The notes: generated by a model not told the origin, from the sequence alone. DNA of 64,000 nucleotides from Frateuria_A sp051900425 (GCF_051900425.1 NZ_JBHZGK010000002.1:248001-312000), one strand, 5' to 3'. Counted from the stretch's first letter, positions 16,340 through 24,846 are shown. Program-made: numbers and translations.

Positions 16340-16665
16340 CCATCGCCTCCTCTCCCCTCCGGGGAGAGGATTGAGGTGAGGGGCCAGGGCTTGCGCGGAT
16401 CGGCTTTGCCTCCTCTCCCCTCCGGGGAGAGGACTGAGGTGAGGGGCCGGGACTTGCGAGAAGCCGCTTTGCTTCCTCTTCCCTGCGGGGAGAGGATGGA
16501 GGTGAGGGGCCAGGGCTTGGGAGAAGCCGCATTGCTTCCTCTCCCCTCAGGGGAGAGGACCGAGGTGAGGGGCCGGGGCTCGCGGGGAGTCAGAACTGGC
16601 CGCGGCTCGGTAGGCAGGGCCGAGGCAAGGTCGACCCCTCACCCCAACCCTCTCCCCGGAGGGGA
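16340..16665. repeat. Family B palindrome array (four direct, one inverted copy)
   Basis: The 535 bases between fumarase and the lysine fusion gene hold no gene. Four direct copies of the TCTCCCCTCCGGGGAGAGGA core with a TGAGGTGAGGGGCC tail are spaced about 61 bases apart (starting near 16346, 16407, 16468, 16529). One inverted copy follows near 16635-16665. The conserved spacing and linker GGCTTGCG suggest unit-wise duplication. Confidence 0.85.
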
Positions 16666-16855
16666 GAGCGAGCCTGCCGCCGGGCAAGCCCGTGCGCTCT
16701 GCCGTGCCGGCCTGCCGACCCGAGCCATGCTGCCGAGTTCATGGCAATTGGATGGCTAAACGTCCATATCTCGCCCGCAAAAATCCATTGCATTCCCCTT
16801 GCCGCAGCGCAACACTGGCGCGATTGCCTTCCGCCACCACTGCAATGGAGCCCTT

Positions 16856-19474
16856 GTGACCCCGCAAAACCCCGCGCCGCTTGCAGCGGACGCGCCCTGG
16901 ATCGTGATGAAGTTCGGCGGCACGTCCGTCGCGACGCTGCCGCGCTGGCAGAACATCCGTGAGCTGATCGCCAGCCGCCGCGCCGAAGGCGCCCGCGTGC
17001 TGGTAGTTGTGTCCGCGCTCACCGGCATCACCGACGCACTGAAACAGCTTTGCGCCGAGGGCAATGGGGACAAACGCAGGGCGGCGGCCGGCGCCATCGC
17101 GCAACGCCACCATGAGCTCCTGGGCCACATGCAGCTGGCGTTGCCGGACACGCTCGCCACGCGGCTGGGCGACCTGGCGGCGCTGGCGGCCGACGGCCCG
17201 GCGGCCCTGGGCGAACTGGCCTGGGCGGCCCGGGTGCAGGCACATGGCGAGCTGATGTCCAGCGCGCTGGGCGCGGCTTACCTCACGGCCAGCGGCCTGC
17301 CCACGCAATGGGTGGATGCGCGCGAGTGCCTGGCCGCCATCGCGCTGCCCAACCAGAACGAGCGCACGCGGTTGCTGTCCGCCACGGTGGAGGCGCATCC
17401 CGATCCGGCGTTGGCGCGGCGGCTGGCCGCGCAGGGCGAGGTGTTCATCACCCAGGGCTTCATCGCGCGCGAAGCGCATGGACGCACGGTGCTGCTCGGT
17501 CGCGGCGGCTCGGACACCTCTGCTTCGTACTTCGGCGCGTTGCTCAAGGCCTCGCGCGTGGAGATCTGGACCGACGTGGCCGGCATGTTCACCGCCAACC
17601 CGCGCCAGGTGCCGGGTGCGCGGCTGCTGCAGCGGCTGGACTACGAAGAAGCCCAGGAAATCGCCACCACCGGCGCCAAGGTGCTGCACCCGCGCTGCCT
17701 CTCGCCGTTGCGCGAGCCGCGCGTGCCGCTGCTGATCAAGGACACCAACCGGCCCGAGCTCGAAGGCACGGTGATCGGGCCGGAAGTGCGCGAGCACGCG
17801 CCGAGCGTCAAGGCGATCAGCGCACGCAAGGGCCTCACGCTGGTGTCGATGGAATCGGTCGGCATGTGGCAGCAGGTCGGCTTCCTCGCCGACGTGTTCG
17901 CGCAGTTCAAGAAGCACGGTCTCTCGGTGGACCTGATCGGCTCGGCCGAAACCAACGTGACCGTGTCGCTGGACCCGACCGAGAACCTGCTCGATTCGGA
18001 CGCGGTCGCCGCGCTGGCGGCGGATTTGGCCAGGGTGTGCCGGGTCAAGGTGATCGCGCCGTGTGCGGCGATCACGCTGGTCGGCCGCGGCATGCGCTCG
18101 ATGCTGCACACGCTGTCCAACGTGCTGGCCGAGTTCGGGCAACTGCGCGTGCACCTGATCTCGCAGTCGTCCAACAACTTGAATCTCACCTTCGTGGTGG
18201 ACGAGACGGTGGTGGACGAGCTGCTGCCGCACCTGCACGAGCTGCTGATCGCCGCCGGCGCGCTGCGCACCGACGATAGCGCGCTGTTCGGGCCGAGCTG
18301 GCAGGCGCTGTACGGGAGTGGCGAGGCCGCAGTGCAGGCCGCCGCGTGGTGGCGTGCTCCGGCCGAACGCGAGCGTTTGCTGGCACTGGCCGCGGAGGCC
18401 ACCCCGCGCTACGTCTACCACCTGCCCACGGTGCGCGCGCAGGTGCGGGCGATGAAGTCGCTGGGCGTGGTCGACCGCGTGCACTATGCGGTGAAGGCCA
18501 ACACCCATCCGGCGATCCTGTGGGCGCTGGCGTCGGAGGGCTTCGCCTTCGAGTGCGTATCCCCGGGGGAACTGAAGGCCGTGCTGGCGACCGTGCCGGA
18601 CAGCGCGCCGCTGCTGTTCACGCCCAACTTCGCCCGCCGTGCCGACTACGCCGAGGCACTGGCCACGCGCGCCACGATCACGCTTGATGCCCTGCATCCG
18701 CTGGAGCACTGGGGCAAGCTGTTCCGTGGTCGCGAGGTCGTGCTTCGCGTGGATCTCGGCCGCGGGCTGGGCCATCACGAGAAGGTGCGTACCGGCGGCA
18801 ACGGCAGCAAGTTCGGCCTGCCGGTGGAACACCTGGATGCCTTCCTGCGCCTGGCCGATGCCCACCAGGTGAGCGTGCGCGGTTTGCATGCGCACCTGGG
18901 CTCGGGCGTGCTCGATCCGAAGCACTGGGGCGAGGTGTATGCGCAACTGGCGAGCCTGGCCGAACGCATCGGCAGCGTGGCCTTCATCAATATCGGCGGC
19001 GGCCTGGGCGTGCCCTCGCACCCGGGCGAGGCGCCGCTGGACATGGTGGCGCTGGACCGCGTGCTGCGCGAGGTCAGGGCGGCCTATCCGCACTACCAGT
19101 TGTGGATGGAGCCGGGTCGTTACCTCGTCGCCGATGCCGGCGTGCTGCTGGCGCGCGTCACCCAGACCAAGGGCAAGGGCAGCCTGCGCTACCTGGGCGT
19201 GGATACCGGCATGGACAGCCTGATCCGCCCGACCCTGTACGACGCCTGGCACGAGATCGTGAACCTTACTCGCCTGGATACGCCCGCCGACGCGCTCTAC
19301 CAGGTGGTCGGACCGATCTGCGAGTCGGGCGACGTGCTGGGTACGGACCGGCGTCTGCCGGAGGCGCAGGAGGGTGATGTGATGCTGATCGCGCAGGCCG
19401 GGGCGTACGGCAAGGTGATGTCGTCGCGGTACAACCTGCGGGACGAGGCGGATGAGGTGGTGCTGGACGGCTGA
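16856..19474 (+). CDS. lysA: Bifunctional aspartate kinase / diaminopimelate decarboxylase
   Basis: Fuses the first and last enzymes of lysine synthesis. Residues 1-450 are aspartokinase: VMKFGGTSVATLPRW with the KFGGTS motif at 19-24, GRGGSDTSASYFGALLKA, and two ACT regulatory segments around SMESVGMWQQVGFLADVF and RSMLHTLSNVLAEFGQLR. Residues about 500-872 are a PLP decarboxylase: YAVKANTHP with the PLP lysine near residue 547, HLGSGVLDPKHWGE, NIGGGLGVPSHPGE, WMEPGRYLVADAGVLLA and CESGDVLG. A GTG at 16856 follows GGAG and gives 872 residues. The fusion is characteristic of Xanthomonadales. End-product inhibition by lysine through the ACT domains is likely. Confidence 0.95.
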   Translation: MTPQNPAPLAADAPWIVMKFGGTSVATLPRWQNIRELIASRRAEGARVLVVVSALTGITDALKQLCAEGNGDKRRAAAGAIAQRHHELLGHMQLALPDTLATRLGDLAALAADGPAALGELAWAARVQAHGELMSSALGAAYLTASGLPTQWVDARECLAAIALPNQNERTRLLSATVEAHPDPALARRLAAQGEVFITQGFIAREAHGRTVLLGRGGSDTSASYFGALLKASRVEIWTDVAGMFTANPRQVPGARLLQRLDYEEAQEIATTGAKVLHPRCLSPLREPRVPLLIKDTNRPELEGTVIGPEVREHAPSVKAISARKGLTLVSMESVGMWQQVGFLADVFAQFKKHGLSVDLIGSAETNVTVSLDPTENLLDSDAVAALAADLARVCRVKVIAPCAAITLVGRGMRSMLHTLSNVLAEFGQLRVHLISQSSNNLNLTFVVDETVVDELLPHLHELLIAAGALRTDDSALFGPSWQALYGSGEAAVQAAAWWRAPAERERLLALAAEATPRYVYHLPTVRAQVRAMKSLGVVDRVHYAVKANTHPAILWALASEGFAFECVSPGELKAVLATVPDSAPLLFTPNFARRADYAEALATRATITLDALHPLEHWGKLFRGREVVLRVDLGRGLGHHEKVRTGGNGSKFGLPVEHLDAFLRLADAHQVSVRGLHAHLGSGVLDPKHWGEVYAQLASLAERIGSVAFINIGGGLGVPSHPGEAPLDMVALDRVLREVRAAYPHYQLWMEPGRYLVADAGVLLARVTQTKGKGSLRYLGVDTGMDSLIRPTLYDAWHEIVNLTRLDTPADALYQVVGPICESGDVLGTDRRLPEAQEGDVMLIAQAGAYGKVMSSRYNLRDEADEVVLDG

Positions 19475-19482
19475 GGCGAGCC

Positions 19483-19922
19483 CCGGCCCCTCACCCCAAC
19501 CCTCTCCCCGGAGGGGAGAGGGAGCGGGTTCTGCGAGCGGCCCATATCGAGCGAGCCTCTTGCCCTTCTCCCTCTCCCCTCCGGGGAGAGGGCTGGGGTG
19601 AGGGGTTGCTCTAGCGAAAGATGCACATCGAGCGACACCGCTCCTGCTCCCTCCCCCGGGGAGAGGGTTGGGGTGAGGGACCGCTCTAGCGGAAGACGTA
19701 CACCGAGCGACACCGCTCCTGCTCCCTCCCCCGGGGGGAGGGTTGGGGTGAGGGACCGCTCTAGCGGAAGACGTACACCGAGCGACACCGCTCCTGCTCC
19801 CTCTCCCCTCCGGGGAGAGGGTTGGGGTGAGGGGTTGCTCTAGCGAAAGACGCACATCGAGCGACACCGCTCCTGCTCCCTCTCCCCTCCGGGGAGAGGG
19901 TTGGGGTGAGGGGGCGCTCTAG
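19483..19922. repeat. Family B palindrome tandem array (one inverted, five direct copies)
   Basis: The 490 bases after the lysine gene carry no gene other than repeats. An inverted copy near 19483-19531 is followed by five direct copies starting near 19568, 19648, 19722, 19797 and 19877. Units are 74-80 bases and include a conserved spacer such as CACATCGAGCGACACCGCTC between palindromes, so this is a true tandem array. It ends a few bases upstream of the DUF559 gene. Confidence 0.88.
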
Positions 19923-19962
19923 CGAGAAAGCTTCATGGAGCGAGGTTTCAAGGATGAAACGC

Positions 19963-20361
19963 ATGAATGTGGATCGCGCGCGTGGACTGCGCGTGGGGAT
20001 GACGGATGCAGAGCAGAGGCTCTGGTACTACCTGCGCAACCGCCAGCTGGATGGCTGCAAGTTTCGCCGGCAGCACGAAATCGATCGGTACGTAGTCGAC
20101 TTCGTTTGCAGCGAGCGGATGCTGGTGGTGGAGCTGGATGGAAGCCAGCACTTCGATCAACAGGATTACGACGAGGCACGCACGCGCTACCTCCAAGCCA
20201 AGGGCTACCGCGTACTGCGTTTCTGGAACAATGACGTATTGACGAACATCGAGAGCGTGCTGGAGGCGGCCGTGGAGGCTTTGGCGAGCCCCGGCCCCTC
20301 ACCCCGACCCTCTCCCCGGAGGGGAGAGGGAGCAAAAACAAAGCGCGCTCCACCGGAGTAA
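19963..20361 (+). CDS. DUF559 nuclease-like protein embedded in palindromic repeats
   Basis: A 132-residue protein of the DUF559/very-short-patch-repair-like endonuclease superfamily. ATG 19963 is preferred over 19954 because AAGGA lies eight bases upstream. Motifs fit a PD-(D/E)XK-type fold: RLWYYLRNRQLDGCKFRRQH, then YVVDFVCSERMLVVELDGSQ with the Asp and Glu of the putative active site, and QQDYDEARTRYLQAKGYRVL. After residue about 108 the sequence SPGPSPRPSPRRGEG is simply translated family B repeat, so the natural protein end was probably extended by repeat insertion. Repeats lie on both sides. Its target is unknown. Confidence 0.8.
   Translation: MNVDRARGLRVGMTDAEQRLWYYLRNRQLDGCKFRRQHEIDRYVVDFVCSERMLVVELDGSQHFDQQDYDEARTRYLQAKGYRVLRFWNNDVLTNIESVLEAAVEALASPGPSPRPSPRRGEGAKTKRAPPE
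20292..20335. repeat. Family B palindrome inside the DUF559 3' end
   Basis: An inverted family B copy (CCCTCACCCCGACCCTCTCC followed by CCGGAGGGGAGAGGGAG) overlaps the last 25 or so codons of the DUF559 gene and ends about 30 bases before the murL start. Confidence 0.85.
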
Positions 20362-20364
20362 CGA

Positions 20365-21726
20365 GTGACCACTATCAACCCCCGCCTGACTCACAGCTTC
20401 CGCTTCCTGCGCGCCACCTACGCCGACGGCGTCGCCGAACTGGCTTACGCCTTCGACCAGGGCGAGGAGATGGTCGAGCGCATCCGCTTCCCGGATGCGC
20501 CCGCGTTGCCGCCCGAGCGCCAGCGCGCTTTCGACGCCGCGCTGAAGCTGCTGCACCTGGTCGCCGGCGTGAGCTACTACAAGGCCGGCGTGCCGCCGAA
20601 GATCGACGTCGAACCGCTGGATGAGGCCACGGCCGATCTGGCCGACGCGCTGTACCTGCACGGTCTGGCCGAGTTCGCCTACCGCAATGGGCTGGACTTG
20701 CGCGGACGCATCGCGTTCCCGCGCGCTGGTGCTCCCTCTCCCGCCGGGGACGAGGGGCCGCGCTTGCCGGAGGCCCCCGTCCTGGATCTCCCCAGGCGCA
20801 CCCTGGTCCCCATCGGCGGGGGCAAGGACTCGCTGGTCGCCGTGGAGGCCATCAAGTCGGTCGGCGGTGCGGCCACCGCCGTGTGGATCGGCAAGTCCCC
20901 GCTGATCGCCGCCTGCGCCGAACGCACCGGGTTGCCGACGCTCAACATCCAGCGCGAGCTTTCGCCCGTGCTGTTCGAGCTCAATCGCCTTGGCGCCTGG
21001 AACGGCCACATCCCGGTGACCGCGGTGAACTCGGCCATCCTGGCGCTCGCGGCGATCGTCTACGGCTATGACTCGATCGCCTTCGCCAACGAACGGTCCG
21101 CCTCGGCCGCCACGCTGGAGTACGAAGGCCAGCAGGTGAACCACCAGTGGAGCAAGGGCTTCGCCTTCGAGGCCATGCTGTCGGACTGGCTGCACACGCA
21201 CGTCGCCGCCGACCTGGACTACTGCTCGCTGCTGCGCCCGTATTCGGAGCTGGCGATCACCCGCGCCTTCGCGCGCCTCACGGCTTACTTCGACGCGTTC
21301 TCCAGTTGCAACCGCAACTTCCGCATCCTCGGCCCCAAGCCGGCCGACCGCTGGTGCGGGCAGTGCCCGAAGTGCCATTTCGTGTTCCTGGCGCTGGCGC
21401 CGTTCCTGCCCAAGCCGCGGCTGCTCTCGATTTTCGGGTGCAACCTGCTGGACGACGAGACCCAGGCCGCGGGCTTCGATGCGCTGCTCGAATACCAGGA
21501 CCACAAACCGTTCGAATGCGTGGGCGAGGGTGCCGAGGCGCGCGCCGCGATGTATGCGCTGAGCGAGCGCTCGGAATGGCAGGAGGACGCGCTGGTCGCA
21601 CGCTTCATCCGCGAGATCCTGCCGCAGCTGGACCGCTCGCAACTGGCCATCGAACCCTGGTTGCTGCCTTCGGACGAACACCGCGTGCCGGCCCGGCTGC
21701 AACCGGCCTTGCAGGCGATCGGCTGA
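20365..21726 (+). CDS. murL: UDP-N-acetylmuramoyl-L-alanyl-L-glutamate epimerase
   Basis: Epimerises the terminal L-Glu of UDP-MurNAc-L-Ala-L-Glu to D-Glu for peptidoglycan, with ATP. The route is known from Xanthomonas, where MurL partners MurD2 and replaces glutamate racemase. The 453-residue protein has a PP-loop ATP site VPIGGGKDSLVAVEA (about residues 150-164), then WIGKSPLIAACAERTGLPTL and ANERSASAATLEYEGQQVNH, and the DRWCGQCPKCHFVFLALAPF Cys-rich segment. It starts with GTG at 20365 just after the repeats. The TGATG overlap with murD2 implies coupling. The pair arrangement confirms the assignment. Confidence 0.92.
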   Translation: MTTINPRLTHSFRFLRATYADGVAELAYAFDQGEEMVERIRFPDAPALPPERQRAFDAALKLLHLVAGVSYYKAGVPPKIDVEPLDEATADLADALYLHGLAEFAYRNGLDLRGRIAFPRAGAPSPAGDEGPRLPEAPVLDLPRRTLVPIGGGKDSLVAVEAIKSVGGAATAVWIGKSPLIAACAERTGLPTLNIQRELSPVLFELNRLGAWNGHIPVTAVNSAILALAAIVYGYDSIAFANERSASAATLEYEGQQVNHQWSKGFAFEAMLSDWLHTHVAADLDYCSLLRPYSELAITRAFARLTAYFDAFSSCNRNFRILGPKPADRWCGQCPKCHFVFLALAPFLPKPRLLSIFGCNLLDDETQAAGFDALLEYQDHKPFECVGEGAEARAAMYALSERSEWQEDALVARFIREILPQLDRSQLAIEPWLLPSDEHRVPARLQPALQAIG

Positions 21727-23084
21727 TGCGCATCGCCGATCTGGCCGGGCAGCGCGTCGCCATCTGGGGCTTCGGTCGCGAGGGCCGGGCAGCGATCGCG
21801 GCCCTGCGTGCGCGCCTGCCACAGTTACGGCTGACGCTGTTCTGCAGTGCCGCCGAAGTGGCCGCGGCACAGGCGTTCGATCCGGCCCTGCTGGTGCGCG
21901 CCGAAGAGCCTGACGCCGTCGCGCTGGGCGGCTTCGACGTGGTGGTGAAGTCGCCGGGCATTTCGGCGTACAGGCCGGCGCTGCTCGGCGCGCAGGCCAG
22001 CGGGACGCGTTTCACTTCCGGCACCGCGCTGTGGTTTGCCGAGCAGCCGCAGGCGCCGGTGGTCGCCGTCACCGGCACCAAGGGCAAGAGCACCACCACC
22101 GCGCTGATCGCACACCTGGCCCGAAGCTTGGGCGTGCGCACGGCGCTGGCGGGCAACATCGGTCTGCCGCTGCTGGAACTGCTCGATGCGCAGGCGGAAC
22201 TGTGGGCGGTGGAGCTGTCCAGCTTCCAGACCGGCGAGGCGGGGCCCTTGCCGCTGGGCGTGATCACCAGCCTCTACGAGGAGCACCTGGACTGGCACGG
22301 CTCGCGCGAGCGCTACGTTGCCGACAAGCTCAAGCTCGCGCAGGCGGCGCGCACGCTGCTGGTCAACGGCATGCAGGACACCCTGCTCGAACGCACGGCG
22401 GCGCACCCGCGGCGCGTGCTGTTCGGCGTGGCCGAGGGCTGGCATGTGCACGACGGCTGGATCCGGCGTGCCGACGAGCGCCTCTTTGCCGCGAGCGGGC
22501 TGCCGGTGCCCGGCGAGCACAACGCGCTCAACGCCTGCGCCGCGCTCGCCGCACTGGAGGCGATGGGCCATGACGCACGCGCTGCGGTCCCGGCGCTCGC
22601 GCACTTCCACGCCTTGCCGCATCGCCTGCAGCCGCTGGGCGAGCGCGCGGGCCTTGCCTGGATCAACGACTCGATCAGCACCACGCCGCAGGCCACGCTG
22701 GCGGCGCTGGCGAGCCTGGAAGGCCGGCAGGTCACGGTGATCGTCGGCGGGCATGATCGCGGGCTCGACTGGTCCGCGTTCGTCGAGGCGGTGGGCGACC
22801 AGGCCGGGCTGGCGATCGTGGCGCAGGGCGCCAACGGGCCGCGCATTGCGGCGGCGCTGCGGGAGGCGCAGGCGCTGGGCGAGGTCGCGCTTGTGGCGAC
22901 GCTGGCCGAGGCGGTGCAGAAGGCGAGGGCGCTGACACCCGCCGGCGGCGTCGTGCTGCTGTCGCCTGGCGCGCCGAGTTTCGACCAGTTCCATGATTAC
23001 GCCGAGCGCGGGCGGCGCTTTGCCGAACTGGCCGGATTCGATGGCACGGCGATCAGCGGGATCGAGGGACTCGGGGTCGCCTGA
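21726..23084 (+). CDS. murD2: UDP-N-acetylmuramoyl-L-alanine--L-glutamate ligase
   Basis: Adds L-Glu to UDP-MurNAc-L-Ala, giving the substrate that MurL epimerises. The 452-residue chain has Mur-ligase order: an N-terminal Rossmann-like UDP-binding domain opening RVAIWGFGREGRAAI, then the central P-loop VTGTKGKSTTTALIAHLARS (about residue 115 on), AGNIGLPLLELLD, WAVELSSFQTGEAG with the metal Glu, and EEHLDWHGSRERYVADKLKL. The C-terminal domain has WINDSISTTPQATLAALASL and VIVGGHDRGLD. It follows murL with a one-base overlap. An ordinary murD is expected elsewhere in the genome or may be absent. Confidence 0.92.
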   Translation: MRIADLAGQRVAIWGFGREGRAAIAALRARLPQLRLTLFCSAAEVAAAQAFDPALLVRAEEPDAVALGGFDVVVKSPGISAYRPALLGAQASGTRFTSGTALWFAEQPQAPVVAVTGTKGKSTTTALIAHLARSLGVRTALAGNIGLPLLELLDAQAELWAVELSSFQTGEAGPLPLGVITSLYEEHLDWHGSRERYVADKLKLAQAARTLLVNGMQDTLLERTAAHPRRVLFGVAEGWHVHDGWIRRADERLFAASGLPVPGEHNALNACAALAALEAMGHDARAAVPALAHFHALPHRLQPLGERAGLAWINDSISTTPQATLAALASLEGRQVTVIVGGHDRGLDWSAFVEAVGDQAGLAIVAQGANGPRIAAALREAQALGEVALVATLAEAVQKARALTPAGGVVLLSPGAPSFDQFHDYAERGRRFAELAGFDGTAISGIEGLGVA

Positions 23085-23204
23085 GCGGGCGCGCCCTGCA
23101 ACTTCGGCCGTCGGCCGTCGGTCAGGGCGAACGGCCGGGCGGGATTTTTCGATCACGCGCTCCCGCATCCCTGGTTGGGGGGGCGTGTGCTCCTGGCGCG
23201 ACTC

Positions 23205-23290
23205 TAGTGCAGGTTTCCCGCGAGGCTTCCCCCATCCGCCCTTCGGGCACCTTCCCCCGCGCGCGGGAGAAGGATGTGTGGCGAGTCTCG
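23205..23290. repeat. Palindromic repeat, family D (CCCCATCCGCCCTTCGGGCACC type)
   Basis: The 498 bases between murD2 and the first KGG gene show no convincing gene. Near 23228-23275 lies the second common palindrome, CATCCGCCCTTCGGGCACC followed by a CTTCCCCCGC hairpin. Fuller copies occur near 29.7, 44.4 and 49.5 kb. A degenerate copy follows near 23320-23370. Confidence 0.7.
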
Positions 23291-23431
23291 TGCCCTGGTG
23301 TGGCAGCGCGCGGGGAGCTCCCTGCTGGGCCGTCCCCCCGCGAACGCAGGGAGGTGCCGACAGGCGGATGGGTCGCTCCTGGCGCGTACTCAGGGGATGT
23401 CTCTGCAGGTAGCGATCCCATACCCGAAAAA

Positions 23432-23486
23432 CATCGTCCGCCAGTGGACTCCTGCCGGTTCGACCGAAGCCCGCTGGCGGACGATG
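23432..23486. repeat. 13-bp perfect inverted repeat, family E
   Basis: CATCGTCCGCCAG (23432-23444) pairs exactly with CTGGCGGACGATG (23474-23486) across a 29-base loop holding GCCGGTTCGACCGAAGC. It is about 100 bases from the last KGG gene's stop, on the downstream side, so it may end that transcript. No T-run follows. Not similar to families A to D. Confidence 0.75.
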
Positions 23487-23582
23487 CGTGGTGGCGAGGC
23501 TGGCGGGTGTGCGCACACCCGCCGTTTCGCCGCGATGGCGCGGCCGGGCGGCGCAAGGCCGCCCGCCGGCCGCGAGGCGCTA

Positions 23583-23870
23583 CTAGCCCTCGGACTCCTT
23601 GCCCTTGTTCACCAGGTCGCGCACGCGATGGCCGCCCTTGGTGCCAAGTTCCGAATAGCCCTCGGGGCCGAGTTCTTCCTTGCGTGCTTCGCCGCCCTTC
23701 TTGCCGAGCGCCGAATAGCCTTCCGGCCCGAGCTGTTCCTTGCGGGTCTCGCCGCCCTTCTTGCCCATCTCCGAGTAACCCTCGGGGCCGAGCTGTTCCT
23801 TGCGGATCTCGCCGCCCTTCTGGCCGGCTTCGCGAACGCTCATGTCACCGGTGTTCTTGTTGCTTGCCAT
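23583..23870 (-). CDS. KGG-repeat stress protein (GsiB/YciG/Con-10-like)
   Basis: A 95-residue very hydrophilic protein with no hydrophobic core. It has four copies of the KGG unit, about 21 residues each: EAGQKGGEIRKEQLGPEGYS, MGKKGGETRKEQLGPEGYS, LGKKGGEARKEELGPEGYS and a last LGTKGGHRVRDLVNKGKE. Such Gly, Lys and Glu rich proteins behave as hydrophilins; GsiB of Bacillus is a general-stress protein. ATG 23870 follows GAGAGG. It is the last of six related genes on this strand. Probable role in desiccation, osmotic or stationary-phase protection, by family analogy. Confidence 0.88.
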   Translation of the reverse strand: MASNKNTGDMSVREAGQKGGEIRKEQLGPEGYSEMGKKGGETRKEQLGPEGYSALGKKGGEARKEELGPEGYSELGTKGGHRVRDLVNKGKESEG

Positions 23871-23918
23871 GGTTCGTACCTCTCAGTTGGCAGTGGTTGG
23901 AGTGAGCCCCGCGCGGGC

Positions 23919-24098
23919 TCAGTGGTTCTTGCGCTCGGACTGCTTGCCTTCGTCGACCAGTTCGCTCACGCGCTGGCCGCCTTTCTTGCCGAGTTCCTGG
24001 TAACCCTCGTGGCCCAGTTCGTCCTTGCGGGCCTCGCCGCCCTTGTGGCCGGCTTCGCGGACGGTCATGTCGCCCTTGTCGTGGGTCTGCTTGCTCAT
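23919..24098 (-). CDS. Short KGG-repeat protein (59 residues)
   Basis: From ATG 24098 a 59-residue frame reads MSKQTHDKGDMTVREAGHKG, then two KGG units, GHKGGEARKDELGHEGYQ and LGKKGGQRVSELVDEGKQ, and ends SERKNH at the TGA at 23919. It is a member of the same family as the flanking genes, with the identical DKGDMTVREAG leader sequence seen at 25080. A GGAGACAAG ribosome-binding site precedes it. It has only two repeat units, the shortest member together with those at 25137 and 25362. Too short for routine gene calling but clearly coding. Confidence 0.85.
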   Translation of the reverse strand: MSKQTHDKGDMTVREAGHKGGEARKDELGHEGYQELGKKGGQRVSELVDEGKQSERKNH

Positions 24099-24119
24099 GC
24101 TTGTCTCCTCTGCTTCGGG

Positions 24120-24326
24120 CTACTCGATCTCGCCGTAGCCCTTCATCACGTCTTGCGGGCCGCCGTAGTGGTCCTCGGGCAGCTTGCGGATGGTCTGCAT
24201 CACCTCGTCGGGGGCGTCATTGCGGCGCGCGGCCTCGACGAGGTCCTGCTTTTCGGCCGGGTAGTTCACGCCGGACAGGTACTTCTGCACGTTGGCCGGC
24301 GAGTTGCCTCCTAAACCTCGTGTCAT
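24120..24326 (-). CDS. DUF2795 domain-containing protein
   Basis: A 68-residue small helical protein: TRGLGGNSPANVQKYLSGVN followed by YPAEKQDLVEAARRNDAPDE, the DUF2795 core in which a short helix bundle begins with a YLxGVxYPA motif, then VMQTIRKLPEDHYGGPQDVM. ATG 24326 is chosen over an upstream TTG because GGAGG sits six bases before it. DUF2795 proteins are of unknown function but frequently accompany small stress proteins. Its place in the middle of the KGG genes on the same strand suggests co-regulation. Confidence 0.85.
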   Translation of the reverse strand: MTRGLGGNSPANVQKYLSGVNYPAEKQDLVEAARRNDAPDEVMQTIRKLPEDHYGGPQDVMKGYGEIE

Positions 24327-24341
24327 GGTCAACCTCCGCGA

Positions 24342-24665
24342 TTACTCGCCGCCCTCGGACTCTTTGCCCTTGTTGATCAGGTCGCGCACGCGCTCGCCGC
24401 CCTTCTGGCCGAGTTCGGAATAGCCTTCCGGACCCAACTGCTGCTTGCGGGTCTCGCCGCCCTCGCGTCCGATCTCGCTCATCGCGTTCGGACCACGCTG
24501 CTCGCGCAGCGCTTCGACGCCGTGGTGGCCGAGGTCCGAATAGCCCTCGGGGCCCAACTGCTCCTTGCGGATCTCGCCGCCCTTCTGGCCGGCTTCGCGC
24601 ACGCTCATGTCGCCGCTGCCGCTGGCGTTGGACGGGGTCTGGTTGTTGCGGTCGTTGTTTGCCAT
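24342..24665 (-). CDS. KGG-repeat stress protein with variant unit (107 residues)
   Basis: The longest KGG member here. After an Asn-rich start NDRNNQTPSNASGSGDMSVR it has a standard unit (QKGGEIRKEQLGPEGYS), a diverged unit in which KGG became HGV (LGHHGVEALREQRGPNAMSE), then REGGETRKQQLGPEGYSEL and QKGGERVRDLINKGKESEGG. ATG 24665 has GGAGAT upstream. The divergence of one unit in an otherwise uniform array is unusual and shows independent drift of this repeat. It should be disordered and soluble, like its neighbours. Confidence 0.87.
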   Translation of the reverse strand: MANNDRNNQTPSNASGSGDMSVREAGQKGGEIRKEQLGPEGYSDLGHHGVEALREQRGPNAMSEIGREGGETRKQQLGPEGYSELGQKGGERVRDLINKGKESEGGE

Positions 24666-24846
24666 GGTCGATCTCCGGTTGTGGTGGGGGCCCGCCAGGC
24701 GGGCAAGGCACGTGTTGCAACCCGTATGCCAGTGCGCAAAGCGCCATGCCATGCCACTTGACGGTCCGGAGGCGGGCGGCAGGCGTGTAATTTGCGCCTG
24801 CCGTGGAAAGAACTGCCTCGCGGGCGCGTGCGGGTCGCCTGCCTGC

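Noticed and set aside
16739..19867. A 1042-residue minus-strand reading frame over the lysine fusion gene
   Set aside because: It is an antisense shadow of a well-conserved gene and of repeats, common in GC-rich DNA. It shows Arg/Gln/His-rich sequence without domains.
19568..19922. Regularly spaced repeats that might be read as a CRISPR array
   Set aside because: The repeat is an internal palindrome with near-identical spacers and no cas genes; spacer conservation excludes CRISPR.
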